Source of the DNA: JBFXAN01 sp050184225
GTDB taxonomy: Bacteria; Chloroflexota; Dehalococcoidia; CAUJGQ01
NCBI GenBank assembly: GCA_050184225.1
Contig: JBFXAN010000052.1
Location: forward strand, 1-37,641
Direction of reading: 5' to 3'
DNA: 37,641 bases
In this document: piece after piece, positions 1 to 7,041 of the stretch
How positions within the stretch are numbered: position 1 is the first letter of the stretch
Layout: each line of letters opens with the position of its first letter
Notes under the pieces: generated by a model
Told to the model about the DNA's origin: nothing
The model's database searches: none
The model's input: only the letters and a program-made list of their open reading frames with translations
Position numbers and translations under genes: made by a program

Positions 1-87
1 CCTCGTCTTGGCGTGGGTGCCAGCGTCCTCCGCGCGACAGCCTGGCGATTGGCCGGGTCTACGTTGGCACCCCAGACCCGGCGAGGC

Positions 88-130
88 ACCCCTCTCCGCG
101 CGTCAGCGGGGGGAGGGGTCGGGGGAGGGG
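88..130. repeat. G-run cluster with imperfect inverted repeat
   Basis: Four runs of four or more G lie within 23 nt of the plus strand (108-113, 115-118, 121-125, 127-130), a textbook arrangement for a G-quadruplex. The same bases pair imperfectly with a C-rich stretch upstream (88-97 against 110-119, 9 of 10 matches), so the region could form either a hairpin or a quadruplex. It lies just downstream of the stop codon of the minus-strand gene ending at 135. Nothing recognisable as a gene precedes it in 1-134. Confidence 0.5.
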
Positions 131-134
131 TCCG

Positions 135-497
135 CTACCGTCTCGCCTTCGCCAGGGCGGCGTTGAAGACGTCGGCACTGATCTGTTGGACCTCGGCATC
201 ACGGTCGCGGCGGGGGTCGGCGCGAAGGTCGGTAAATGGCACCCGGCGTTTGAACGCGACGTAGTCGCGGAGCGAGATGGTGACGCTCTCCTCCGATGGC
301 AAGAGCTTGTCGATGCTGCCCCATCCCGTCAGTGTGCCCTTGGCGTTGTCCTCGCCGCGGGACTCGTAGAAGAGGAGGCGGAAACCTCGTTCGAGAGCTG
401 TGGTCGATGAGGTCGGCAAGGTAAACGTGCGGTCCTGGCCGGGCGCGGCCGTGAGCCGCACCAGATATGTGCGTGAACCCAGTCCGTATTGATTCAT
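135..497 (-). CDS. Hypothetical protein, possibly PUA/EVE-like
   Basis: This 120-residue protein has no family I can name with confidence. It begins MNQYGLGSRTYLVRL and contains the segment FRLLFYESRGEDNAKGTL, followed by a strand-rich middle and a charged C-terminal helix (FNAALAKARR). The pattern of an opening strand, a bulky aromatic patch and a glycine-led strand is reminiscent of PUA-like/EVE domains, but that is only an impression. The start was set at the ATG at 497 because GGAGAG sits five bases upstream; a longer in-frame start at 539 has no better signal. A different reading frame overlaps the same bases from 555 but its composition (many Pro, His and Arg) is that of a shadow frame. 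Confidence 0.55.
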   Translation of the reverse strand: MNQYGLGSRTYLVRLTAAPGQDRTFTLPTSSTTALERGFRLLFYESRGEDNAKGTLTGWGSIDKLLPSEESVTISLRDYVAFKRRVPFTDLRADPRRDRDAEVQQISADVFNAALAKARR

Positions 498-574
498 CTG
501 ACTCTCCAATGTGATCAATGCCCGCCAGCCTGCACCCAACGTTGACCAAAGCCACTCATCTCACGTGAGTGGAA

Positions 575-901
575 CTAGAGTCCCGCGAGGATCAAGAAGG
601 TAAGGAAGGCCGGCAAGCTAAACTTCATCGCAATCTCAGGTGCGGTTACGAACCCTCGGCGATGGAACTGCTGGCGAATGCTCAGAATTGCGCCCACGAC
701 CAGCGCGATCACCGTCAGGAATCCGGCGTAGCGGAAGCCCATGAGCATCGCCAGCGAGGTGAGGATCAGGGCGCCGCCGACCGCCGCGAGCAGGCCCGCC
801 TCGCGCGATGTGTACGTGCCTCGGTTGAGGCCGTCGCTGCCGCGCATCAAGACGCTGAGGCCGTACGGAATCGCAATAAACGCCGCGAGTACCTGGGTCA
901 T
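575..901 (-). CDS. Small integral membrane protein, unknown
   Basis: The 108-residue product is mostly hydrophobic, with about four membrane segments near residues 3-19, 36-54, 57-75 and 93-107, separated by short charged loops (for example RGSDGLNRGTYTSREAG and RQQFHRRG). I recognise no enzymatic motif. The start was placed at the ATG at 901, preceded by ACGGAG four bases away; an in-frame start 21 bases earlier is possible. It is transcribed in the same direction as the hypothetical gene ending at 135, with about 80 bases between them, so the two may share a transcript. Confidence 0.6.
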   Translation of the reverse strand: MTQVLAAFIAIPYGLSVLMRGSDGLNRGTYTSREAGLLAAVGGALILTSLAMLMGFRYAGFLTVIALVVGAILSIRQQFHRRGFVTAPEIAMKFSLPAFLTFLILAGL

Positions 902-1096
902 GCACTCCGTCCTGGGTTCCACGCTAGACGTTCGGTAACGGCGGGTCTAGTGTCGGCCCGGTCAATGAGGTGGGTTCCCTGGACAAAAGAATTCCCCGCA
1001 TCGCCAAACGTGTTGGAGAGACGATGCGGGGGTTGTGGTGCCATCACCGAGGAGCGATGGCGGGTTGGTGCTGGTGTGGTCATTGGATTCGCGTCA

Positions 1097-1282
1097 TCAG
1101 GCCTCGCTCGGGCGGTTGGTGAAGAAGCGGAAAACGAAGAACCGCCGCTCGTGTCGAGCGGCGGCTTTGGGGCTGGGCTCCTGCCGGGCCATCCGTGCCC
1201 GGCGGAAGCGTTCTGCCTCCCGCATCCGCTCGTCATGTTCGATCCGCACGATCTCGATCTGCGCGCGCTGCATGAACTCCAC
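1097..1282 (-). CDS. Small charged helical protein, unknown
   Basis: A 61-residue protein starting at a GTG (1282) that follows an excellent ribosome site, AAAGGAGG, with an eight-base spacer. The translation is dominated by one charged helix (MQRAQIEIVRIEHDERMREA...RRARMARQ) and ends in an aromatic and arginine-rich tail (RRFFVFRFF). The strong Shine-Dalgarno sequence is the main reason to believe in it; no family is recognised. A 10-bp hairpin followed by a T-rich stretch lies inside the coding sequence (see 1142-1164) and generates the tail residues. The alternative is that only an upstream, truncated peptide is made because transcription stops at the hairpin. Confidence 0.55.
   Translation of the reverse strand: MEFMQRAQIEIVRIEHDERMREAERFRRARMARQEPSPKAAARHERRFFVFRFFTNRPSEA
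1142..1164 (-). terminator. Terminator-like hairpin inside a small gene
   Basis: A perfect 10-bp stem (1142-1151 with 1155-1164) closes a three-base loop. Read on the minus strand it is followed by TTCTTCGTTTTC, which resembles the U-rich tail of an intrinsic terminator. It lies within the small gene 1097-1282, about 15 codons before its stop, so it may attenuate that gene or mark its true transcript end. Confidence 0.4.
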
Positions 1283-1465
1283 GGCCTGCACCTCCTTTCT
1301 GCGTGTTGTGTCGCAAGTGTGACAGACATCGGAGTCCATGCAATCGTTCGCGGGATCGGTGACTCACCAAACCAATCGACCAGGGCCTGACCTAGACATT
1401 GATCCAGGCTGAAACCCGGCCGCGCGACTCGATTCTGTCAGACCATGGTCGAGATGATCACGGCC

Positions 1466-1547
1466 ACCTGGGAGCGCGGGCGTCCAGCCCGCACGACGTC
1501 CAAAGCTATGGCGGTCACCGGCGGGCCGGACGCCCGCGCTCCCAGGT
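1466..1547. repeat. Palindromic element, copy 1 (27-bp arms)
   Basis: Arms of 27 bp at 1466-1492 and 1521-1547 are inverted repeats of one another with one mismatch, separated by 28 nt. The outer half of each arm contains CTGGGAGCGCGG, shared exactly with the second copy at 12615-12686, while the inner halves and loops differ. It lies between a small hypothetical gene and the downstream end of the response regulator gene. An open reading frame across it is incidental. Confidence 0.8.
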
Positions 1548-1574
1548 ACGGCGTTCTCACTCCTGTCGTGATGC

Positions 1575-2231
1575 TCAGCGTTCCGGCGCGAGACCGTGGC
1601 GCACGGCGTAGAGGGCGGCCTGGGTGCGATCCTGCAGGCCGAGCTTGCCGAGGATATTGCTGACGTGGCCCTTGACCGTGCGCTCGGTCATGACCAGCTC
1701 ACGCGCGATCTCTTTGTTGCTCATGCCGCTCGCGATCAGTGTGAGCACATCCCGCTCGCGCGGCGTCAGATCCTCGGCGGGATCCTGGCGGCGGCGGGGC
1801 TGGCGCACCTGCTCCATCAACTTGCGCGCGACCTCCGGATGGAGCTGGGCCTGACCCTGAAACGCTCCCTCGATCGCTTTGACCAACTCCGGCGCGCTGA
1901 CATCCTTGAGCAGATAGCCGGTGGCGCCGGCTTCGATCGCCGGCATGATGTGCTCATCATCCTGAAAACTGGTCAAGACGATAATCTTGACCTCCGGTGC
2001 GACCTCTTTGATCGCTTTGGTCGCGGTGATGCCATCCATCTCCGGCATGAGCAGGTCCATCAGCACCACGTCGGGACGCAGGGCACGCACCTTATCGACG
2101 GCCTCGCGGCCGTTTGCGGCCTCACCGATGATCGCCAGACGATCCTCCAGATCCAGATAGGTCCGCAATCCTTCGCGGACGACAGCGTGGTCGTCCACGA
2201 GCAGCACCTTGATCTCGCCCTCATCGCTCAT
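1575..2231 (-). CDS. NarL/FixJ-type response regulator
   Basis: A 218-residue two-domain transcriptional regulator. The N-terminal receiver has the acidic pair D13-D14, the phosphorylatable Asp near residue 59 in VLMDLLMP, and a threonine/lysine face (IIVLTSF...YLLKDV). The C-terminal LuxR-type helix-turn-helix runs from LTPRERDVLTLIASG to the end, with the usual NKEIARELVMTERTVKGHV recognition region. The start is the ATG at 2231, eight bases after GGAGG; an in-frame start five codons earlier has no such signal. No sensor kinase is adjacent, so the partner is unknown. A receiver-like protein without a DNA-binding domain lies just upstream in the same direction. Confidence 0.92.
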   Translation of the reverse strand: MSDEGEIKVLLVDDHAVVREGLRTYLDLEDRLAIIGEAANGREAVDKVRALRPDVVLMDLLMPEMDGITATKAIKEVAPEVKIIVLTSFQDDEHIMPAIEAGATGYLLKDVSAPELVKAIEGAFQGQAQLHPEVARKLMEQVRQPRRRQDPAEDLTPRERDVLTLIASGMSNKEIARELVMTERTVKGHVSNILGKLGLQDRTQAALYAVRHGLAPER

Positions 2232-2343
2232 CCCGCGGTCCTCCATCCGGCCCCGAACAGATCAGTATGACCGATTGGAAGTGTACGGTAGATCTGTTAG
2301 TTCTGGGAAATACTTTCGCAAGACCATTGGAATACGGCTGATC

Positions 2344-2694
2344 TTACGTCGCCCCAGTCTGAGCGACCTCGGCAATCAGCATCGACCGATGCACGTCGCC
2401 GGCTGGTAACTGGATGAGGACGGTAAGCCGGTTGTCCTGGCTGCTGACGAGGACGATCCGGAGACGTGGCGCCATCGCGAACAGGTCATCGACCGCCGAC
2501 TCCGGCGCTTCACCATCACGGTCGATGATCACGGTGTCGAAGTCTCCGGCGCTAAGACGGGAAAGGACGCTCTCCCAGTCGCCGGCGCCTTCGACACGGG
2601 TGATCGCCCCTGATTGTTCGAGCAAGGAGCAAAGCCCCTCGCGAAAGAGGGACACGGTCGAGAAGACGAGAACATGCACCACCCGCGTCGACAT
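2344..2694 (-). CDS. Degenerate receiver-domain protein
   Basis: A 116-residue protein that looks like the receiver domain of a NarL-type regulator: it opens with a strand and the helix VSLFREGLCSLLE and has the DFDTVIIDRDG strand where a phospho-acceptor Asp belongs. The acidic pair of true receivers is replaced by Phe-Ser-Thr (VLVFSTV), and no conserved Lys follows the fifth strand, so ordinary phosphorylation is unlikely. There is no output domain. It is encoded about 110 bases upstream of the response regulator on the same strand, suggesting a regulatory or phosphorylation-independent partner. The start at 2694 follows GGAAG; a GTG two codons earlier is possible. Confidence 0.7.
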   Translation of the reverse strand: MSTRVVHVLVFSTVSLFREGLCSLLEQSGAITRVEGAGDWESVLSRLSAGDFDTVIIDRDGEAPESAVDDLFAMAPRLRIVLVSSQDNRLTVLIQLPAGDVHRSMLIAEVAQTGAT

Positions 2695-2879
2695 AGCCAC
2701 TTCCGATCGAGCGAGGTCTCAGTGATCACGCTAGCAGAGGTTCGTTCACGAGCTATACTTCAACGGCTGTAGCGGCCTGCGCGTGCAGTGGTAGGAATCC
2801 ACCAGATCGCATAGACACGCCGGGGCGACTGCCGGACGCGTGGTACACTGCAGAGCGACGCATCGAGCAGGCGGCCGGC

Positions 2880-3155
2880 ATGGCAGATGACCTCGACATA
2901 CGGATCGAAGCGACGCCGAACCCGCAGTCGCTGAAGTTCTCGCTGAACCGAACCGTGTGGGAGGGTCGGGCACAGACCTTCAGCGATGCGACCCAGGCGT
3001 TCGCCTCACCCATGGCGCGCGAGTTGCTTGGTGTGTCGGGCGTCAAGAGCGTCTTCTTCCTGCGTGACTTCGTGACGATCAGCCGGGAACCGGGTGTCCC
3101 GTGGGAGACGATCGCGCCGGCGGTCGAGCGCGTCCTCCGCGAACACTTCGGCTGA
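2880..3155 (+). CDS. Nfu N-terminal domain protein
   Basis: A 91-residue protein matching the Nfu/NifU-like N-terminal domain: the opening IRIEATPNPQSLKF is characteristic, followed by ASPMARELLGVSGVKSVFF and the DFVTISR strand. In Fe-S assembly proteins of the Nfu type this domain precedes a CxxC scaffold domain; here the scaffold is missing and there is no cysteine pair, so this is a stand-alone N-domain that may assist Fe-S transfer or do something else. The gene is monocistronic, divergent from the receiver-like gene, and followed by a strong terminator. A rightward promoter must lie within 2695-2879, but I cannot place it securely. Confidence 0.85.
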   Translation: MADDLDIRIEATPNPQSLKFSLNRTVWEGRAQTFSDATQAFASPMARELLGVSGVKSVFFLRDFVTISREPGVPWETIAPAVERVLREHFG

Positions 3156-3189
3156 ACACTGGCCCCGAGACAAACTGGAATGCACAAAG

Positions 3190-3222
3190 ACGGCGCGGTT
3201 CAATCCGCGCCGTTTCGTGTTG
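3190..3222 (+). terminator. Intrinsic terminator after the Nfu-N gene
   Basis: A 9-bp GC-rich stem (3190-3198 with 3205-3213) with a six-base loop is followed by TTTCGTGTTGG. It begins 35 bases after the stop codon at 3155 and faces the convergent SCP2-like gene. Confidence 0.75.
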
Positions 3223-3242
3223 GTGTCACGGAGGTTGCTTGA

Positions 3243-3680
3243 CTACCTGCGCGCAGGCTCCGCGAACTGTGTGTCGATCTTGGCCGATGCGTCGAAAAAG
3301 TGCTGGAACGACTGGTTATATCGATAGAAGAGGTCGCGACGGTAGTAGTCGTTGGAACGGGCAAACTCTTCGGGGTTGCCGAGATCGATTGAATTGAGCG
3401 TGTATTGGAGCTCGGCGCGGCCATGCTCCTTGATGTTCAAGAGCATGTCGCGCCAGTGATCCGGCGACATCACCAGTGTAAAGTCGAGGTCTTCGCTCGC
3501 CGCCGAGTTGATCTCCTTGATATCCGTGATCTCGTAGCCTTCGAAACTCAACTCGAAAGTGCGGTCGCCGACTTCGATGCCAACGGCCGCGTCGCAATTG
3601 CCCAGCTTGCGATACTCCGGGTCGTTGTTCACGATGTCAGCCACGGCGCGAAACCATTCAACCGATGGAAATGCCGGCAT
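3243..3680 (-). CDS. SCP2-like sterol-transfer-fold protein
   Basis: A 145-residue soluble protein. It opens with PSVEWFRAVADIVNNDPEYRKLG, contains an acidic strand region (VGIEVGDRTFELSFEGYEIT), then the segment DFTLVMSPDHWRDMLLNIKEHGRA, and ends with FYRYNQSFQHFFDAS. This layout resembles the SCP-2 sterol-transfer fold, used to bind hydrophobic ligands such as acyl chains, though no ligand can be named. The start ATG at 3680 follows GGAGGG. It is convergent with the Nfu-N gene. The 104-base gap on its other side holds nothing I recognise apart from its own ribosome site. Confidence 0.65.
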   Translation of the reverse strand: MPAFPSVEWFRAVADIVNNDPEYRKLGNCDAAVGIEVGDRTFELSFEGYEITDIKEINSAASEDLDFTLVMSPDHWRDMLLNIKEHGRAELQYTLNSIDLGNPEEFARSNDYYRRDLFYRYNQSFQHFFDASAKIDTQFAEPARR

Positions 3681-3784
3681 GACCCAATCCCTCCACCTCA
3701 GTCATGCGGGCCGACAACCCGCACATGGGCATTGTCCCGGCTCCCTTCGCGGCCGGTCAAGGCACGACGGCCGTGGCACCCCGG

Positions 3785-4051
3785 TCAGCCGAAGTCGAAG
3801 ATATCGTCGAGGAAGCTCTTGCGCTTTTTCCGGCCGTAGGAATGGTGCTCGTAGTCCCGGTCATACATGCGTTTGTCACGGTCGCGGCCGCGGTCTTCCC
3901 AGTCCTCTTCTTCCCATCGTTCCGCGCTGTCCAGCAGCTTTTCCATCTCGCCGGCGTCGAGCCAAACGCCACGGCATTCCGGGCAGACATCAATCTTGAC
4001 GCCTCGGCGCGGAACCTCACGCATTTTCACATTGCACAGCGGGCAGCGCAT
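3785..4051 (-). CDS. TFIIB-type zinc-ribbon protein
   Basis: An 88-residue protein with an N-terminal zinc ribbon: CPLC near residues 3-6 and CPEC near residues 23-26, followed by RGVWLDAGEMEKLL, the signature of the zf-TFIIB family. The remaining half is strongly charged (EEEDWEDRGRDRDKRMYDRD) and ends KKRKSFLDDIFDFG, a short conserved-looking tail typical of this group. The start ATG at 4051 follows GGAGGGG. Role unknown; proteins of this family are usually small and not functionally characterised. It lies about 70 bases downstream of the rhomboid gene on the same strand and could be read through from the cobalamin operon. Confidence 0.85.
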   Translation of the reverse strand: MRCPLCNVKMREVPRRGVKIDVCPECRGVWLDAGEMEKLLDSAERWEEEDWEDRGRDRDKRMYDRDYEHHSYGRKKRKSFLDDIFDFG

Positions 4052-4121
4052 GAACCCCTCCGGTGATCGTCAGGTCTTCCAGGACAGTGTATCGACACGA
4101 GACGCAAAGGAGGTACGGCTG

Positions 4122-4889
4122 CTAACTCACGTCACGGCGATCCGGCGGTCGGTTGGCGTCGTGACTTCGGCGACGCGTGCGGAAGAACCAGACGAGGACC
4201 AGCCCCGCAACAAAACCACCGATGTGGGCAAACCAGGCCACTCCGCCTTCCCCGCCGGTGGCCCGGGCGCCGAACTCGGCAAGACCGCTCATCACCTGGA
4301 TCGCGAACCAGACGATCATCAGGACAAAGGCCGGCAAGCTGGTGAACCAGGGAATGATGATGATCGGGATCAAGACGTGAACGGTCGCCCCCGGATAGAG
4401 CACCAGATAGGCCGCCATCACGCCGGCGATGGCGCCGCTGGCGCCGACGCTTGGCACCGTTGAGTTGGGATCGGACGCAACCTGGGCGAGGCCGGCGAGG
4501 ATACCCACGATCAGGTAGAAGAACAGATACGCAAGATGTCCCATCGCATCTTCGACGTTATCGCCGAAGATCCAGAGAAAGAGCATGTTGAACACAAGAT
4601 GAAGCAGCCCCGCGTGGATGAACGTCGCGGTGATCAGGGTGAGCCACGGATTGGGCGCGGTGCCAAAGGTACGGTCGAAGACGATCGGACAGGTCGCCGC
4701 GACCCGACAGCCGACCGTGCCCCAGTCATACATCCAGCGATCCAGGGCGGAGAGGGTAACACCGCCGATCCGCACACTGGTTCCCGACAGGCTCAATTCA
4801 TACAGAAAGACGGCGATGTTGATGCCGATCAGTGTGTAGTTGACGTAGGGTGTCGAACGCGAGCGGAGGCTATCGCGATAGGGAATCAC
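4122..4889 (-). CDS. Rhomboid family intramembrane serine protease
   Basis: A 255-residue polytopic membrane protein with about six transmembrane segments. The rhomboid catalytic elements are visible: HAGLLHLVFNMLFLWIFGDN in the second segment, the nucleophile serine in GASGAIAGV, and the catalytic histidine in AHIGGFVAGL. An insert of about 40 residues with two cysteines (VGCRVAATCP) follows the first segment. The start is a GTG (4889) that overlaps the TGA of cobU by four bases, so it is co-translated with the cobalamin genes. Rhomboids cleave membrane-anchored substrates; the substrate is unknown and a link with B12 synthesis is only positional. Confidence 0.93.
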   Translation of the reverse strand: MIPYRDSLRSRSTPYVNYTLIGINIAVFLYELSLSGTSVRIGGVTLSALDRWMYDWGTVGCRVAATCPIVFDRTFGTAPNPWLTLITATFIHAGLLHLVFNMLFLWIFGDNVEDAMGHLAYLFFYLIVGILAGLAQVASDPNSTVPSVGASGAIAGVMAAYLVLYPGATVHVLIPIIIIPWFTSLPAFVLMIVWFAIQVMSGLAEFGARATGGEGGVAWFAHIGGFVAGLVLVWFFRTRRRSHDANRPPDRRDVS

Positions 4890-5530
4890 GGGCGAGTACC
4901 CCGCGCTGATCTGGCACGTTCGGAATCCTCAAGCGGCAGCGGCGGGGGGGCGTCGATGCCGGCAGCGCCGAGCGCCTTCAGCGGCAGCGCCATGCCGGCC
5001 ACGACAAAGTAGACCTCCGACGCTGCTGCGGCAACGCGCTGATTGAGGCGGCCAAGGACATCCTGAAAGATCCGGCCAAGCGCATACGGTGGCGTGACGC
5101 CAAGACCGACCTCATTCGAGACGATGTACGTGGCGACCCCAGTCTCCGACTGCCACCGGAGCAACGCGGTGACCGACGCCACCGCCACGGTCTCAGCCCG
5201 CCGCGCCCGATCTGGAGTTACAGCGTCTGGATCGAGGTCGCGCAGTAACAGGTTGCTGGTCCACAGCGTGAGGCAGTCGAGCAGAACGGCGCTCGGCCGC
5301 TCGATCTCCGCGAGCGCTGTTGCGACCTCCAGTGGCGCTTCGACGGTTGTCCAGTGCGAGGGACGAGCTGAACGGTGGGCGGCGATGCGGGCGCGCATCT
5401 CGTCATCACGCGGTTCGGCGGTCGCGACATAGCAGACCGTACCGCTATGTCGCGCGGCGAGCCGCTCGGCGAAGGTTGTCTTGCCGGCCCGCGCGCCGCC
5501 GATAATCAGCGTCAGACCTGCCTGTGTCAT
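4886..5530 (-). CDS. cobU: Adenosylcobinamide kinase/guanylyltransferase
   Basis: A 214-residue CobU/CobP family enzyme that phosphorylates adenosylcobinamide and transfers GMP to give AdoCbi-GDP, the nucleotide-loop intermediate. A P-loop GGARAGKT lies at residues 11-18, the guanylylation-site region is HRSARPSHW with His52, and the Walker B-like strand is VLLDCLTLWTSNLL. The motif SNEVGLGVTPPYALGRIFQDVLG is also family-typical. The ATG at 5530 overlaps the cobQ stop (ATGA) and the gene's own stop overlaps the rhomboid start, so it is embedded in a polycistronic unit. The C-terminus is slightly extended and basic. Confidence 0.95.
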   Translation of the reverse strand: MTQAGLTLIIGGARAGKTTFAERLAARHSGTVCYVATAEPRDDEMRARIAAHRSARPSHWTTVEAPLEVATALAEIERPSAVLLDCLTLWTSNLLLRDLDPDAVTPDRARRAETVAVASVTALLRWQSETGVATYIVSNEVGLGVTPPYALGRIFQDVLGRLNQRVAAAASEVYFVVAGMALPLKALGAAGIDAPPPLPLEDSERARSARGTRP

Positions 5531-7041
5531 GCATCCAACTCCGCGATCCGATAGAGCGCCGGCAGATTGAAGGCATCACGAAGCGTCGAGGCCAGGCGGT
5601 CGTACTCGGCCTGGCGGTCGAGCGGCGGCGCCGGATTGAAGGCGACACCGCGACGGCGGGCGAGGTTGCCGAGGATGCGGGCGCGGAGGAGATCGTTGTC
5701 GAGAAAGCCGTGGACGTAGGTGCCGAGCACCCAACCGTCCGCGCTGAACGCGCCGTCGAGTTGATCGCAGGGTTCACCCGAACGGCTGAGCATCCGGACC
5801 GGGGACGGCTCTTGACTCACGGTGCGCCCGATGTGGATCTCATAACCGCGCAGCGGCGCCACGCCTGAACCGGCAAGCAGGCCGGGGCCGGCCATTACCT
5901 CTCCTTCGATCAAGTGAGTCGACTTGTCGGCAATCATGACGGTCGTGCCGTGCAGCAGCCGCAGCCCTTCGGCGATGCCGCCTTCCGACTCGACCCCGTC
6001 CGGGTCATCGACAGTCGTGCCAATCATCTGAAATCCGCCGCACAGCCCGAGGACAGCGCCGCCCTGATCGGCGTGCACGCGGATGGCCGCCGCCAGGCCC
6101 CGATCATGCAACCAGCGGAGGTCTGAGATGGTGGCCTTTGTTCCCGGAATCACGACAAGGTCGGGCGTGTTCAGCGCTTCGGCCGCGCTCACGTAGCGAA
6201 CGGAGACATCCGGCTCTCGCTCCAGCGGATCGATGTCGTCAAAGTTGGCGATGTGCGGCAGTTTGATCACGGCGATGTCGAGCGCGCCGGCGGTCGATCC
6301 GCGATGGGTTTCGAGCGAGACGGCATCCTCATCGGCGATGCGAAGGTCACGGAGATAGGGGACGATGGCGAGGACCGGAAGCCCGGCGCGCGCCTCGAAC
6401 ATCGGGATGCCCGGACGGAGCAGGCCGATGTCACCCCGGAACTTATTGATGATGAAGCCCTTGATCAGCGACCGCTCCTCCGGTTCGAGCAGCGCGATCG
6501 TGCCGTAGAGATGGGCGAAGACGCCGCCACGGTCGATATCGCCGGCGAGCAACACCGGTGACTGCGCGTGGAGCGCGACCCGCATGTTGACGATATCGCC
6601 GGATCGGAGGTTGATCTCGGCCGGGCTGCCGGCGCCCTCGATCACGACGAGGTCGTGGTCGGCCCGGAGCCGGTCGAGGGACTCCGTGACGAAGGGCCAC
6701 AGGTCCGCCTTGCGGGTGAGGAAGTCGCCGCCCTGGAGCGTGAACGCCGGTTTTCCTCGCAGCACGACCTGACTGCGATGGTCGGCCTCCGGCTTGAGCA
6801 GGATCGGGTTCATGTCCACCGTCGGCACCACACCGGCGGCTTCTGCTTGCACGGCCTGTGCCCGCCCGATCTCATTGCCATCGGGCGTCACCGCCGCGTT
6901 ATTGGACATGTTCTGCGCCTTGAAGGGCGCGACGCGCAGCCCGTCCTGGCGAAAGAGCCGGCAGAGCCCGGCCACAAGTAAAGACTTGCCGACGGACGAC
7001 GCCGTTCCCTGGATCATCAATGCCCGTCCCTGGCGGCTCAC
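5527..7041 (-). CDS. cobQ: Cobyric acid synthase, glutamine-hydrolysing
   Basis: A 504-residue enzyme that amidates four side chains of adenosylcobyrinic acid a,c-diamide using glutamine and ATP. It has an N-terminal P-loop-like dethiobiotin-synthetase fold (GTASSVGKS at residues 12-20, KAQNMSNNA) and a C-terminal class I glutamine amidotransferase domain with the nucleophile Cys334 in LGLCGGFQMIG and a histidine near 444 in YVHGFLDND. The start is the GTG at 7041, whose GTGA overlaps the stop of cobD; an upstream extension to 7161 would run back into cobD with basic, low-quality sequence, and an ATG at 7017 would remove only eight residues. Confidence 0.95.
   Translation of the reverse strand: MSRQGRALMIQGTASSVGKSLLVAGLCRLFRQDGLRVAPFKAQNMSNNAAVTPDGNEIGRAQAVQAEAAGVVPTVDMNPILLKPEADHRSQVVLRGKPAFTLQGGDFLTRKADLWPFVTESLDRLRADHDLVVIEGAGSPAEINLRSGDIVNMRVALHAQSPVLLAGDIDRGGVFAHLYGTIALLEPEERSLIKGFIINKFRGDIGLLRPGIPMFEARAGLPVLAIVPYLRDLRIADEDAVSLETHRGSTAGALDIAVIKLPHIANFDDIDPLEREPDVSVRYVSAAEALNTPDLVVIPGTKATISDLRWLHDRGLAAAIRVHADQGGAVLGLCGGFQMIGTTVDDPDGVESEGGIAEGLRLLHGTTVMIADKSTHLIEGEVMAGPGLLAGSGVAPLRGYEIHIGRTVSQEPSPVRMLSRSGEPCDQLDGAFSADGWVLGTYVHGFLDNDLLRARILGNLARRRGVAFNPAPPLDRQAEYDRLASTLRDAFNLPALYRIAELDA

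Noticed and set aside
1399..1663. Plus-strand frames crossing the palindrome at 1466-1547
   Set aside because: They translate the palindrome arms themselves (similar peptides appear at the second copy), so the reading frames are by-products of the repeat.
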